Positions 16,391-26,535 are shown, numbered from the stretch's first letter. The stretch is 64,000 bases of DNA from an uncultured bacterium (GCA_949282215.1 CASDPF010000005.1:1-64000); one strand, 5' to 3'. The notes: generated by a model from the sequence alone, not told the origin. Program-made: numbers and translations.

Positions 16391-17125
16391 ATGGCAAATC
16401 CTATACTTAGAAATACATTTGATGCCGAAACTCAGGTTTATGAAGGCGAACCGATGACAATTACAGGAGCAATAAATAAGATATTTATATTGCTTGCCTT
16501 GGCAATTGGAGGGGCGGCATACACTTGGTGGCTTATTGCGAGCGGATTTATGGATAAAGCTTCATTATTTTGTATCGGTGGAGCTATTGTCGGATTTATT
16601 CTTGCAATAATTATATCTTTTTCAAGAGGGAAATCTGCACCATTACTATCCCCTTTGTATGCATTAGCTGAGGGATTTTTCTTAGGCGGGATATCCGCAT
16701 TTTTTGAAGCAGCATATTCAGGTATTGTATTACAAGCTGTAGCCGGGACTTTTGCAGCTTTATTTTCTATGCTTTTACTATATAGAGCAAAAGTTATTCA
16801 ATGCACAGACAAATTTAGAGCGGTATTATTTACTGCCACAATGTCTATTGGTATCATTTATCTTATCCAAATAATCGCATCATTATTTGGAAGAGGAATA
16901 CCGCAAATTTTTACGTCAAGTACAATAGGTATTGGCTTCAGTGTTGTTGTTGTACTCATAGCAGCTTTTAACTTTATTGTAGACTTTCATTTCATAGAAA
17001 AAGGTGCAGAACAAATGCTTCCTAAAGAATACGAATGGTTCGGGGCATTTGGACTAATGGTAACATTGATTTGGTTATATCTTGAAATTCTAAGGTTAAT
17101 AGCTAAATTTACTAATCGCAACTAA
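16391..17125 (+). CDS. Bax inhibitor-1/YccA-family membrane protein
   Basis: 244 residues with an N-terminus MANPILRNTF and the family segment MTITGAINKIFILLALAIGGAAY (split by the first helix). Seven hydrophobic segments follow, and IWLYLEILRLIAKF ends the protein. The bacterial BI-1-like group (BsYetJ and relatives) are inner-membrane proteins with pH-sensitive Ca2+ leak. This subgroup has an uncertain role. AAAGGAG lies 6 nt before the ATG. The gene ends at a terminator shared with mtaB. Confidence 0.88.
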   Translation: MANPILRNTFDAETQVYEGEPMTITGAINKIFILLALAIGGAAYTWWLIASGFMDKASLFCIGGAIVGFILAIIISFSRGKSAPLLSPLYALAEGFFLGGISAFFEAAYSGIVLQAVAGTFAALFSMLLLYRAKVIQCTDKFRAVLFTATMSIGIIYLIQIIASLFGRGIPQIFTSSTIGIGFSVVVVLIAAFNFIVDFHFIEKGAEQMLPKEYEWFGAFGLMVTLIWLYLEILRLIAKFTNRN

Positions 17126-17136
17126 ATTATCACTAC

Positions 17137-17167
17137 TAAAAAAGGGCTCTTTTAAAGAGTCCTTTTT
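17137..17167. terminator. bidirectional intrinsic terminator
   Basis: AAAAAGGGCTCTTT and AAAGAGTCCTTTTT form a stem (one mismatch) with no other content between the convergent BI-1 and mtaB genes. Confidence 0.85.
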
Positions 17168-18446
17168 ATACAATAGATCCAAAAATTTTATCATTCTCAA
17201 ACTTTAAAATTTTAACATTATGCAATGTATTTAAAAGGTTTTGGTCTTTAGAATCAATATGAACTGTAAGGTAGTTTCTGGTAACACCTTTTAAATAGCC
17301 TTCTTTATCTGGATGTTTTTCGATTAAAACCTCTTGAACGGTATTTATATTTTTATTTACAAAATCATAAAATTTACTACGGGAAATATTTTTTACAATG
17401 TTAGCTCTTTTTTCTTTAATCTTATCATCAACCTGCTCATCACGAATTGCTCCAACAGTCCCGCTGCGTTTTGAATAAGGAAATGTATGAATTTGAGAAA
17501 GACCTGATTTTTCAAGATTTAAGCGTGTTGTTTCAAAATCATCGTCAGTTTCCCCTGCAAATCCTGTAATAATATCACTGCCTAAAAACGGAAGCTCAAA
17601 CATAGAATTTATTTTATCTATTTGGGCAAGGTAATCCTCCACCTTATAAAATCTGTTCATAGACTTAAGAGTTTTATTGCAAGCTGATTGCAAAGATAAA
17701 TGAAAATGAGGACAGAATTTTTCAGATTTAACTAAAAATTCTAATAACTCATCGGTAATTTCTAAAGGATTTAATGAACCAAGCCGATAACGAGGTATTT
17801 CAGTCCTTAATTCAACCTCTTTTAATAAATCAAGCAATGTTAACCCGATATCCTTACCCCATAATCCAATATGAATTCCTGTAAATACGACTTCCTTAAA
17901 ACCGTGTTTTGAAAGGTTATTAATTTGCTCAATAATAAAATCAATATCTGCACTACGACTTTTTCCGCGGGCAAAAGGAATTATACAATAAGAACATCTG
18001 TTATCACAACCGTCTTGAATTTTTAAGCTTGCACGAGTTTTTGACATATCATTAAGAGCAACTTTATGGAAAGTTTCAACATCCATAATATCAATAGCAT
18101 GGCACTTATTATTTGTACTCAGATACTTAAAAAGCTCTAACTTTTCATCATTTCCGATTACGTAATCAATAAAATCATTTTCCAAAAGCTTTGACTTTTC
18201 AATTTGAGCAAAACAGCCTGTAAGTACAGTAATCAAATCAGTTTTTTTGTGCTTTGCACTACGAAGAAGATATAAAGCTTCATTGTCACTTTTATGAGTC
18301 ACGGTACAAGAATTCAATATATAAATATCTGCTTCCTCAATTGTAAAAACACGTTTCAAACCGTTTTTTTCAAGGTTTTCTATTATAACGGAACTTTCAA
18401 ATTGATTGGCTTTACAGCCCATTGTATGGATGTAAAAATCTCTCAT
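17166..18446 (-). CDS. mtaB: tRNA t6A37 methylthiotransferase MtaB
   Basis: 426 residues. The N-terminal UPF0004 domain has FYIHTMGCKANQFES, ILNSCTVTHKSD and LTGCFAQ (three cysteines for the auxiliary 4Fe-4S cluster). The radical SAM domain has DGCDNRCSYCIIPFARG (about 143-159), with the Cx3Cx2C cluster. A C-terminal TRAM-like part follows (NTVQEVLIEKHPDKEGYLKGVTRNY). The CKANQFES signature and length separate MtaB from MiaB and RimO. It converts N6-threonylcarbamoyladenosine to ms2t6A in tRNAs reading ANN codons. It is a single gene. Confidence 0.93.
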   Translation of the reverse strand: MRDFYIHTMGCKANQFESSVIIENLEKNGLKRVFTIEEADIYILNSCTVTHKSDNEALYLLRSAKHKKTDLITVLTGCFAQIEKSKLLENDFIDYVIGNDEKLELFKYLSTNNKCHAIDIMDVETFHKVALNDMSKTRASLKIQDGCDNRCSYCIIPFARGKSRSADIDFIIEQINNLSKHGFKEVVFTGIHIGLWGKDIGLTLLDLLKEVELRTEIPRYRLGSLNPLEITDELLEFLVKSEKFCPHFHLSLQSACNKTLKSMNRFYKVEDYLAQIDKINSMFELPFLGSDIITGFAGETDDDFETTRLNLEKSGLSQIHTFPYSKRSGTVGAIRDEQVDDKIKEKRANIVKNISRSKFYDFVNKNINTVQEVLIEKHPDKEGYLKGVTRNYLTVHIDSKDQNLLNTLHNVKILKFENDKIFGSIV

Positions 18447-18572
18447 TTCTGTATTTTATAATAAACATAATCAATATGTAAATATTTCTTAAAATAATAT
18501 ATACTATTAGCAAAAAAATTTACTTTCTTACTTTAATATTGTATAATAAAAGTGAAAGTGTAGGTGTAGAAT

Positions 18573-19565
18573 ATGCAAATAAATGCGATTTCCTCTTATG
18601 ATAAGGGATTTACAGGGTCTCGAGAAAGAATTGACGAAGCTATCGTTCAAGACGATAGACTTGTCCGTGAATATGCTTACTTAAAAGCAATGGACAAAGT
18701 TAAAGATAAAAAGCATAAAAAAATCACAAATGCATTATGGTATTCAATTCCAATAGCCGCAGGACTATCAACAGCTTCACTTACCAAAGGAAAAGTTTCA
18801 CTTTTTGGAAAAGAAATCGGAGGATTTGCATCTAAATTAGCTACAGGTATTGCAGGAGCATTACCTTGGGCTGTAACTCTTGGAGTTGCAGATGCTGTTG
18901 TAGGCGGCAATAACCTTGCACTCAAAAAATCAGAAAATGTTAGAGAAGCTGAAAGAAAACATCCTATATTAACCGTTTTAGGAATTCTTGCAGCAGGAAC
19001 AGCAGCACTGTTCTTGGTACCAAAAGCAGCTTTAAAACTGTTAAACAAAATGGGTCCTAAAACTTACGAAAAACTAGGTAAATTGACAGAAAAAGCAGCT
19101 AATAAACTTAATGTAATAAAAACTCCTAAATTCTTAGAAAAACCACTTTCAAGACTTTCAGAAAAAATGCCATCAGTAATTAAAAATGGTACAAAATTCG
19201 GAATATCAATATTACCAGAAGCTTTATTATTAACAACATTCTTCCATACAATTAATCATAATATTGATAGAAAACGTGAGTTTAATAAAAATTACACAGC
19301 TATGAAAGAGACTCAATTAAACCTTGCAAAAGCAAGAGTAAATGAGCTAAAACTTGAAAATGATTTTCTAAAACAAACTCCGGAAAATGAAGAAGATATA
19401 GCAATACTCAACGATAATCTAAAAGATATGCCTGAAGAAGTTATTGAGAAAATAGATGCAAATAAACAGAATAACAATATTGCAACAGAAACCGAAAAAG
19501 AAATCATTGATGCTCAAGAAATTGAAAACAAACAAGATTTAAATGAAGAAGAAGAAATTGCATAA
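18573..19565 (+). CDS. lineage-specific membrane protein with N-terminal GFTG motif
   Basis: 330 residues. It starts MQINAISSYDKGFTGSRERI, with GFTG about 12 from the start as in other proteins here. Three to four hydrophobic, Ala/Gly-rich segments lie between about 50 and 235 (for example ALWYSIPIAAGLSTAS, ILTVLGILAAGTAALFLV, ILPEALLLTTFFHTI). The last 80 residues are highly acidic and probably coiled coil (ENEEDIAILNDNLKDMPEE). No known family is recognised. The ribosome site is GTAGGTG. It ends at a strong terminator. Confidence 0.75.
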   Translation: MQINAISSYDKGFTGSRERIDEAIVQDDRLVREYAYLKAMDKVKDKKHKKITNALWYSIPIAAGLSTASLTKGKVSLFGKEIGGFASKLATGIAGALPWAVTLGVADAVVGGNNLALKKSENVREAERKHPILTVLGILAAGTAALFLVPKAALKLLNKMGPKTYEKLGKLTEKAANKLNVIKTPKFLEKPLSRLSEKMPSVIKNGTKFGISILPEALLLTTFFHTINHNIDRKREFNKNYTAMKETQLNLAKARVNELKLENDFLKQTPENEEDIAILNDNLKDMPEEVIEKIDANKQNNNIATETEKEIIDAQEIENKQDLNEEEEIA

Positions 19566-19582
19566 TTAATAAAATAATAAAT

Positions 19583-19614
19583 AAAAAAAGATGCCTTATA
19601 AGGCATCTTTTTTT
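19583..19614 (+). terminator. intrinsic terminator
   Basis: AAAAAAAGATGCC, loop TTAT, AAGGCATCTTTTTTT: a 13-bp stem followed by T, 17 bp after the stop codon of the membrane protein gene. Confidence 0.9.
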
Positions 19615-19717
19615 ATGTTAACAAATTTTAAAAATTTAAATTTTTAAAAGCAATTATTATAAATCAAAAACGTTTATAAATATAGGTTAGGTGTTAAATA
19701 TTTAGGTAGGATTGTTT

Positions 19718-20149
19718 ATGGACAATTTAGATAATTGCGTGGAACTGAAAAGTCCACCAATAAATGATATTGACAATTCAAGTCAAAATAATATAAATCA
19801 TATAAGAGGCAATACCTCTCCGCAGGAATTGAGGGAAATACAGCCCCCCACAAAACCTTATGCAATAAATATACCCCCTGCATCAGCACAAGGCTGGTAT
19901 AAAAAACTGGTTAATGAATCTCATACATCCCCAGAACAATTAGAAGCTTATGGAGGGAGATTAAATAATGCTGCAATATACTCTATTGTTGCACATAATC
20001 CCCTGCAAAAACCGGAAGAAATAGAAAAACCGATACCAAAACCTCAACCAATGTTTACCCCAACCCCTATGACAAACCCTATGCCGCAACGAACGCGAAT
20101 GTTTAATTATAATCCATATAGGCAAATGCGAGCATCGGGAATGTATTAA
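19718..20149 (+). CDS. small proline-rich hypothetical protein
   Basis: 143 residues from the ATG at 19718, with AGGTAGG 7 nt before it; the TTG at 19712 is too close to that site. The protein is low-complexity, Pro/Asn/Met-rich (KPIPKPQPMFTPTPMTNPMPQRT) and ends NYNPYRQMRASGMY. There is no signal peptide or membrane segment. No family is recognised. It is a monocistronic unit between two terminators. Confidence 0.65.
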   Translation: MDNLDNCVELKSPPINDIDNSSQNNINHIRGNTSPQELREIQPPTKPYAINIPPASAQGWYKKLVNESHTSPEQLEAYGGRLNNAAIYSIVAHNPLQKPEEIEKPIPKPQPMFTPTPMTNPMPQRTRMFNYNPYRQMRASGMY

Positions 20150-20151
20150 AA

Positions 20152-20181
20152 AAAACGCCTGATAAATAAATCAGGCGTTTT
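20152..20181. terminator. bidirectional intrinsic terminator
   Basis: AAAACGCCTGAT, loop AAATAA, ATCAGGCGTTTT: a perfect 12-bp stem between convergent genes (hypothetical and PFOR). Confidence 0.9.
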
Positions 20182-20204
20182 CTTTTACTTTTATAAAGTA
20201 TCGA

Positions 20205-23200
20205 CTACTTCATAAGTTCTCCAACGGCTTTGTAAACAGCCATACGTTTTGCAGCATCTTCTTCAGCTTGAGCGTACAATTCTTCTGCATGTTCAGGATT
20301 TGTTTTAAGAAGTGATTTGTAACGTCCTTCTGATTTGATGAATTCCTGATAGCTGCCTTTAGGATCTTTAGCATCCCAAGTAAATGGAGCTTCAGGGTTA
20401 GCAGGATTGTATCTGTATAATGGGAAGTATCCTGCTTCTACAGCACGTTTTTGTTCAGTTTGAGTTTTACTCATATCGATACCGTGAGCGATACAAGGAG
20501 CATAAGCAAAGATGATAGACGGACCATCATAAGCTTCAGCTTCTTGGAATGCTTTAAGAGTTTGAGCTCTATCAGCACCCAATGCAACTGATGCTACATA
20601 AACGTATCCATAAGACATACTCATTAAGCCCATGTTTTTCTTGTAAGTTGGTTTACCACCTGTAGCAAACTTCGCAACTGCACCTGTAGGTGTTGATTTA
20701 GAAGCTTGACCACCGGTGTTAGAATAAACTTCGGTATCAAGAACAAGGATATTAACATTTTTGTTCTGAGCAAGAACGTGGTCAATACCGCCGTATCCGA
20801 TATCATTAGCCCAACCGTCACCACCGATAATCCAAACTGATTTATCTGTGAAGTAATCTTGAAGTTCTCTAACTTTTGCTAAGTCAGGGCATCCGCAATC
20901 TGCATATTTTGCAATGACTTTCTTAGCTTCTTCTTGAGCTTTAACAGCTTCTTCAGTTTTTGAGTTGTCAAAGTGAGCAATAGCAGCTTTTAAAGCTTCT
21001 TTCAAATCTGCAGGAGCTTTTTCATTTTCAAGAACTTTTTCAACATAAGTTTTCAAAGTATCTCTGTTTTGATCAACTGCTAATCTCATACCAAAGCCGA
21101 ATTCAGCGTTATCTTCAAATAATGAGTTAGCCCAAGCCGGACCTCTGCCATCCTTATTAGTTGTATAAGGGATAGTAGGGAATGTACCTGAGTAAATTGA
21201 AGAACAACCTGTTGCGTTAGCTACGATTGCATTTTCTCCGAATAATTGAGAAACCAATTTAACATAAGGAGTTTCACCACAACCGGCACAAGCACCTGAG
21301 AATTCGAATAATGGTTTTCTCAACATTGCACCTTTAATTGTTTTAGTTGTATTTTTACCCATTACGTTATCCGGTAATTCATCAAAGAATTTTTCATTTA
21401 CAACTTCGCCAACTGCTTCTTCTTGCTCAATTGTAGACCAAGATAGAGCTGCTTTTTCAGGGTTTTTAGCCATAGGGCATTGATCCAAGCAAACTCCGCA
21501 GCCAGTACAATCTTTGCAATATACCTGAACTTTGAAGTGTTCACCATTTTCATTAGGTTTAGCTTCAATAGTTTTGAATGATTCAGGAGCATCTTTAAGA
21601 TTTTCCTTTTCAACCAATTTAGTTCTGATAGCTGCGTGAGGACAAGCTGAAGCACAGATACCGCACTGAATACAGAATTCAGGATTCCATTTTGGAACAC
21701 GAGGAGCGATACCGCGTTTTTCTAAGCAAGCTGTACCTGTAGGGATAACACCATCTGAAGACATTGCTGATACTGGGATGTCATCACCTTTTTGTCTCAT
21801 TGACGGTTCAATAATTTTCTTAGCGAAATCTGAAGCGTCATCAGGGATTAATTTTACGTCATCAACGCATTTAACACCATCTAATGAAGCTGGAACCGGA
21901 ACTTCTTCAGTTGCGTCTACAGCAGCATCGATTAATGCTAAGTTCATGTTAACAACATCGTCACCTTTTTTCTTGAAGGTTTTCTTAGTCATTTCTCTCA
22001 TACCTTCAAGAGCTTGTTCAAACGGAATAATTCCTGAAACTTTGAAGTATGCAACCATCATTACAGTGTTTGCACCTTTACCTCTTAAGCCAGGTTGTTG
22101 TTCAATAAGTTTTTCAGCATCTACGTTGTAGAATTTGATTTTCTTATCAATAATTGTTTTTTGCATATCTCTGGTTAAGTGAGCAAAAGCTTCTTCTTTA
22201 GAGTATGGGCTGTTAAGTAAGAATGTTCCGCCTTCTTTGATACCTTTTAACAAGTCATATCTGCCAATGTATGCATGAGCTGAGCAAGATACAAAGTCAG
22301 GTGCTGTAATCAGGTATGTAGATTTGATTTGTTTGTCACCGAATCTCAAGTGAGAAACTGTAACACCAAATGATTTTTTAGAGTCATAAGCAAAGTATGC
22401 TTGAGCATCTTTGTTTGTATATTGACCAATGATTTTAATTGAATTTTTGTTAGCACCAACAGTACCGTCTGAACCCAAGCCCCAGAACATACAGTTTGTA
22501 GTACCTTCAGGTTCTGTAACGATATGTTCATCAATTTTCAATGATTTATGAGTTACGTCATCTTCAATACCAACTGTAAATCCGTGGAAGCCGTTATTTG
22601 CTAAGTGTTTGTAAATAGCAAGAACCATTGATGGAGTAAATTCTTTTGAAGACAATCCATAACGGCCACCGATAATATTGATACCTTTATTTTCCAATGC
22701 TGCAACAACATCAAGGAATAAAGGTTCACCGATTGAACCAGGTTCTTTAGTTCTGTCAAGAACTGCAATACGTTTAACTGACGCAGGCAATGCAGCCTTA
22801 AATCTTTCAACGTCAAACGGTCTGTACAATCTAACTTTTACCAAACCATATTTAGTACCGCGTTTAGCATTCAAGTACTCAATAGTTTCTTCAATAGTTT
22901 CACAACCGGAACCGATAGCTACGATTACATCTGTTGCATCAGGAGCACCGACATAATCAAACGGATGATATTGTCTGCCTGTAATTGAAGCAACTTTATC
23001 CATGTATTCTTGAACGATATCAGGTACTGCATCATAGTATTTATTAACTGTTTCACGTCCTTGGAAGTAAACATCGGTATTTTGAGCACCAACTTTACAT
23101 ACAGGAGCCTCAGGACGTAATGCACGTTTTCTGAATTCTTCGATATATTTTGGTTCAACTAATTTTGCAATATCTTCATAAGAAATTTCTTCGATTTTAT

Positions 23201-23741
23201 GAATTTCGTGAGAAGTTCTAAATCCATCAAAGAATTGCAAGAATGGAACTTTTGCTTTATATGTAGCTAAGTGGGCAACTAAAGCTAAATCCATTTCTTC
23301 TTGTACAGAGTTAGCAGCTAGCATTGCATAACCTGTATTACGGCAACCCATAACATCTGTATGATCACCAAAAATTGCTAATGATTGAGCTGCCAATGCA
23401 CGAGCTGAAACGTGAATTACGTGAGGAAGCATTTCCCCGGCAGCTTTGTGCATAACAGGAATCATCAATAATAAACCCTGCGATGCTGTATAAGTAGAAG
23501 TCAAAGAACCTGCTGCTAATGATCCGTGAACAGCACCTGCTGCACCGGCTTCTGATTGCATTTCAGCAACTTTGACAGTTTTACCCCAGATATTTTTCTT
23601 ACCTTGGGATGCCCATTCATCAATCCATTCACCCATTGTAGATGAAGGAGTGATAGGGTAAATAGCTGACACTTCACTTAAAGCATAAGCAATATGTGCG
23701 GCAGCGTAGTTACCATCAACTGTTATAGTTTTTCCTGGCAT
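20205..23741 (-). CDS. nifJ: pyruvate:ferredoxin (flavodoxin) oxidoreductase
   Basis: 1178 residues, the full length of the fused homodimeric PFOR. It converts pyruvate and CoA to acetyl-CoA, CO2 and reduced ferredoxin in anaerobes. Seen in order: the pyrimidine-binding domain start (DGNYAAAHIAYALSEVSAIYPITPSS), two 4Fe-4S motifs (CIQCGICASACPHAA about 690, CKDCTGCGVCLDQCP about 748), the CAGCGETPY cluster, the TPP-binding GGDGWANDIGYGG (about 970) and DTEVYSNTGGQASKSTP. AAGGAGG lies before the ATG. It is a stand-alone gene with a plausible promoter at 23786-23814. All cluster cysteines seem present. Confidence 0.97.
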   Translation of the reverse strand: MPGKTITVDGNYAAAHIAYALSEVSAIYPITPSSTMGEWIDEWASQGKKNIWGKTVKVAEMQSEAGAAGAVHGSLAAGSLTSTYTASQGLLLMIPVMHKAAGEMLPHVIHVSARALAAQSLAIFGDHTDVMGCRNTGYAMLAANSVQEEMDLALVAHLATYKAKVPFLQFFDGFRTSHEIHKIEEISYEDIAKLVEPKYIEEFRKRALRPEAPVCKVGAQNTDVYFQGRETVNKYYDAVPDIVQEYMDKVASITGRQYHPFDYVGAPDATDVIVAIGSGCETIEETIEYLNAKRGTKYGLVKVRLYRPFDVERFKAALPASVKRIAVLDRTKEPGSIGEPLFLDVVAALENKGINIIGGRYGLSSKEFTPSMVLAIYKHLANNGFHGFTVGIEDDVTHKSLKIDEHIVTEPEGTTNCMFWGLGSDGTVGANKNSIKIIGQYTNKDAQAYFAYDSKKSFGVTVSHLRFGDKQIKSTYLITAPDFVSCSAHAYIGRYDLLKGIKEGGTFLLNSPYSKEEAFAHLTRDMQKTIIDKKIKFYNVDAEKLIEQQPGLRGKGANTVMMVAYFKVSGIIPFEQALEGMREMTKKTFKKKGDDVVNMNLALIDAAVDATEEVPVPASLDGVKCVDDVKLIPDDASDFAKKIIEPSMRQKGDDIPVSAMSSDGVIPTGTACLEKRGIAPRVPKWNPEFCIQCGICASACPHAAIRTKLVEKENLKDAPESFKTIEAKPNENGEHFKVQVYCKDCTGCGVCLDQCPMAKNPEKAALSWSTIEQEEAVGEVVNEKFFDELPDNVMGKNTTKTIKGAMLRKPLFEFSGACAGCGETPYVKLVSQLFGENAIVANATGCSSIYSGTFPTIPYTTNKDGRGPAWANSLFEDNAEFGFGMRLAVDQNRDTLKTYVEKVLENEKAPADLKEALKAAIAHFDNSKTEEAVKAQEEAKKVIAKYADCGCPDLAKVRELQDYFTDKSVWIIGGDGWANDIGYGGIDHVLAQNKNVNILVLDTEVYSNTGGQASKSTPTGAVAKFATGGKPTYKKNMGLMSMSYGYVYVASVALGADRAQTLKAFQEAEAYDGPSIIFAYAPCIAHGIDMSKTQTEQKRAVEAGYFPLYRYNPANPEAPFTWDAKDPKGSYQEFIKSEGRYKSLLKTNPEHAEELYAQAEEDAAKRMAVYKAVGELMK

Positions 23742-23785
23742 AATTTTTACCTAACCTCCTTGTTTATATGCTATTACTTAATACT

Positions 23786-23814
23786 ATAATACCCCTACAT
23801 TCTAATACAAACAA
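23786..23814 (-). promoter_or_regulatory. probable promoter of the PFOR gene
   Basis: TTGTTT (23814-23809), a 17-bp spacer and TATTAT (23791-23786), about 45 bp before the start codon. The -10 box is good; the -35 box is moderate. Confidence 0.5.
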
Positions 23815-23936
23815 AATATTTTTACAAAAAAGAAGTTTGTAAATTTACATTAAGAATCCTGCTTAAATACAAATTATAATGTAAAATTTTTTATTCAGGA
23901 GTTTTTAATTATTTGAAAAACTTGAAAGGAATTCTT

Positions 23937-25178
23937 ATGAATATACTACCAATTATCCCACAGCTTCAAAATAAGAATTTAGCACAGAAGAAATCATTGA
24001 ATAACATAACTGTTATTCAACCAAAGTATTTAAATACTTTGAAAAAAGATACTGTATCTTTTACGGCGAAGTATCAACCCAAGACAATCGGAAATACGAT
24101 TGAAAATGCTATTATGCATAGCTATATTATAAACGAACCCGCTTTAAAAGCTAAGGCAATTCATTTTCATAAAACTTTGAAGAAAGTTTGTGAAAAATTA
24201 TCTGATTTAGGATTTTCATATGATGAAGCCTATAATATTAAACACCCTGTAAAAACTCTTGAATCATATATGGATAAATATTCAAGACAAGGATATGTGC
24301 AAGATACGATTAGAGGTACAGCATACTGGCAAAATCAACACGATATCGGAGCTTTCAAAAAATTTATTGAAGAAATGAAATTTGAAGGGTATGAAATAGC
24401 ACCAATAAAAGTACTAAGTAAAGAAACACTAAAATTTGAAAAATTCCCTGACCTTGAAATCCGTCAAAATGGAATTACAAAAGAAGACTTAGCACCATTA
24501 GGAACTTTTATGCAAAAAGCTGAAATTTCCAAGCCTCGAAGCAGTACTTACTCGGATTTTCAAATGAGATTTGTTCCAACTGGAGGTACCGGCAAAAGTG
24601 AAAACAAACAACCTATTGAATTAATCATGCTATATGGTCCTCATTATGCTAACGCTAAAGAATTAGAATCAAAATATGTATATAATATTGCTCGTTCATT
24701 TGATAAATTACATATTGATTTAAATGCAAAATACCCAGAAAAATCTCATGGAAGAAGAATTGCAAATAATGTTGATGTTATAAAAACCCGTCTTAGAGAA
24801 GATATTTCTCGTCCATTATTTACAAATGCCTATAACCAAGACTTGAAAATCAAAGGGGAAGAAAAAATGCCTGTTATGATTAGTAAAGCTCATTGTGAAG
24901 TTCTTGACGGGTATATGTCTGGTATCAGACAAAAAATTCCTATGTATTATAGAGAAATGAAAACAAAATTAAAAGATGACAATTATATTATTAAAATCAT
25001 CAAAAATTCAACTGACTATATAAGTCGAGAAAATAAAGAAATCTCTCCTCAAGAAATAAAATCTATGAGAGAATTCTTAAAAAATCGCTTATTAACTTAC
25101 GAAGCAGAGGATCTGGGGACTATTACAACCGCACATGAACTGCTAAAAACAACTATTAAAAAATTTGGAGAAAAATAA
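23937..25178 (+). CDS. lineage-specific protein, possible distant RelA/SpoT-like fold, N-terminal VSFTA motif
   Basis: 413 residues from the ATG at 23937 (AAAGGA 6 nt upstream); a TTG at 23913 is possible. VSFTAKY near residue 40 is the short motif seen in other proteins here. The middle part reads HPVKTLESYMDKYSRQGYVQDTIRGTAYW (shown for its K..SY..K...V.D.IRG pattern), then SSTYSDFQMRF and IELIMLYGPHYANAKELE. The order resembles RelA/SpoT-type nucleotidyltransferases (K...D.iG.R, Y.D.q, iE.q...m..ak), but key synthetase residues are not clear. It may be an inactive or divergent member. The family is not otherwise recognised. Confidence 0.65.
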   Translation: MNILPIIPQLQNKNLAQKKSLNNITVIQPKYLNTLKKDTVSFTAKYQPKTIGNTIENAIMHSYIINEPALKAKAIHFHKTLKKVCEKLSDLGFSYDEAYNIKHPVKTLESYMDKYSRQGYVQDTIRGTAYWQNQHDIGAFKKFIEEMKFEGYEIAPIKVLSKETLKFEKFPDLEIRQNGITKEDLAPLGTFMQKAEISKPRSSTYSDFQMRFVPTGGTGKSENKQPIELIMLYGPHYANAKELESKYVYNIARSFDKLHIDLNAKYPEKSHGRRIANNVDVIKTRLREDISRPLFTNAYNQDLKIKGEEKMPVMISKAHCEVLDGYMSGIRQKIPMYYREMKTKLKDDNYIIKIIKNSTDYISRENKEISPQEIKSMREFLKNRLLTYEAEDLGTITTAHELLKTTIKKFGEK

Positions 25179-25182
25179 ACCT

Positions 25183-26535
25183 CTAAGCTTTTGTAATAAC
25201 CGCAACGTTTTCAACATGATAGGTATGACAAAACATATCGAAAGGCTGTATGCTTTCTACGCTGCAGCCTTTTTCACATAAATATTTTAAATCCCTAGCA
25301 AGCGTTGCAGGATTACAACTTACATAAATTATAGTGCCTTTTGAAAGCCTTAAGACCTCATCTAAAGAGTCTTGCGTACAACCTTTTCTAGGCGGATCAA
25401 GAATTATCACATCAAATTTTCTTTTTGTCTTTTTACAAAATAAAGCAGTATCCATATTATGGAGTTCAACATTATTAATTTCGTTGAGGTCTATAACTTC
25501 TTGAGCTTTTTCTATAGATTCTTTATTTTCTTCAACAGAGATAACTTTTTCTGAAACATCACTCACACTTATCCCAAAAGTAGCAACTCCGGCATAGGCA
25601 TCAAGAACTGTCGGATTTTCAAAATTATCCTTTATATAATTTTTCACGTAAGCAAAAATATTCTCTGCACTTTTAGGATTTATTTGAAAGAAAGTATTTG
25701 CACCTATTCTGAAAGTTTTATCTAATAATCGCTCCTTAATAAAATCCTTTCCGCATACACATTCACTTTCTGCACCCATAATTACATTTGTCTGTTTAGT
25801 ATTAAAATTTACACAAACGCCAGATACATTTTTGAACTCAGCAAAAATATCATTACAAAAATCTTTTAACCTCGGGAAAACTTTTTTAGAATTAACGACA
25901 AGAGTAACTAAAACTTTTCCAGTAGCAGCGGAAACCCTCAATACAACATGTCTTAAATCTCCGACATGCTTTCTTTCGTTGTAACCGGAAATCCCGAAAT
26001 CAAAAGATTTCACTCTGATAAACTCAATAATTTCATCACAAATCTTTGGCTGAATCGGACAATGTTTTATATTCACTATCTCATGAGTTTGCGGTTTATA
26101 GTATCCTGCCAGCAATCTTCTTGAAACCTTAGTCTGAGAAATCGGATATTGAATTTTATGGCGATACTCTCTTATTTCAGGACTTGGAATCGGTGTAGGA
26201 ATTTTTAAATCTAAATTTGCAATAGAACGCATTGCATCTTCGACTATTTGGCGTTTCAGCTCCAATTGATAATCATAATCTATAAATTGCAGTTGACAAG
26301 CACCACATACCTTCTGCATTGCACAGAAAGGTTTCACTCTATGTGGGGATGGAGTTATTATTTTTAGAATTTTAGCATTTGCATAATTCTTATTTAATTT
26401 AGTAATTTTGATTTTAAGAATATCTCGAGGACAAGCATTCTCTACAAATATAACAAACCCTTCTACACGAGCAATCCCAGTACCTAAATTAGAAAGCTTT
26501 TCTATTTCTACCGTCAATTCATCATTTATATTCAT
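25183..26535 (-). CDS. rlmD: 23S rRNA (uracil-C5)-methyltransferase, RlmD/RumA family
   Basis: 450 residues. An N-terminal TRAM domain (VEIEKLSNLGTGIARVEGFVIFVENA, the TRAM G.G.a pattern) precedes the 4Fe-4S cysteines (CAMQKVCGACQLQF). A Rossmann SAM domain follows (VLDAYAGVATFGISVSD), then ILDPPRKGC and the catalytic-cysteine motif YVSCNPATLARDLKYL near 415. The family methylates U1939 or U747 of 23S rRNA or U54 of tRNA; exact target is unproven. It converges on the VSFTA gene with a 4-bp gap. Confidence 0.92.
   Translation of the reverse strand: MNINDELTVEIEKLSNLGTGIARVEGFVIFVENACPRDILKIKITKLNKNYANAKILKIITPSPHRVKPFCAMQKVCGACQLQFIDYDYQLELKRQIVEDAMRSIANLDLKIPTPIPSPEIREYRHKIQYPISQTKVSRRLLAGYYKPQTHEIVNIKHCPIQPKICDEIIEFIRVKSFDFGISGYNERKHVGDLRHVVLRVSAATGKVLVTLVVNSKKVFPRLKDFCNDIFAEFKNVSGVCVNFNTKQTNVIMGAESECVCGKDFIKERLLDKTFRIGANTFFQINPKSAENIFAYVKNYIKDNFENPTVLDAYAGVATFGISVSDVSEKVISVEENKESIEKAQEVIDLNEINNVELHNMDTALFCKKTKRKFDVIILDPPRKGCTQDSLDEVLRLSKGTIIYVSCNPATLARDLKYLCEKGCSVESIQPFDMFCHTYHVENVAVITKA

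Noticed and set aside
20205-23741. Many ORFs of 60-117 residues overlapping the PFOR gene on both strands
   Set aside because: They are shadows of a long conserved gene, with no ribosome sites and Leu/Ser-rich nonsense translations.
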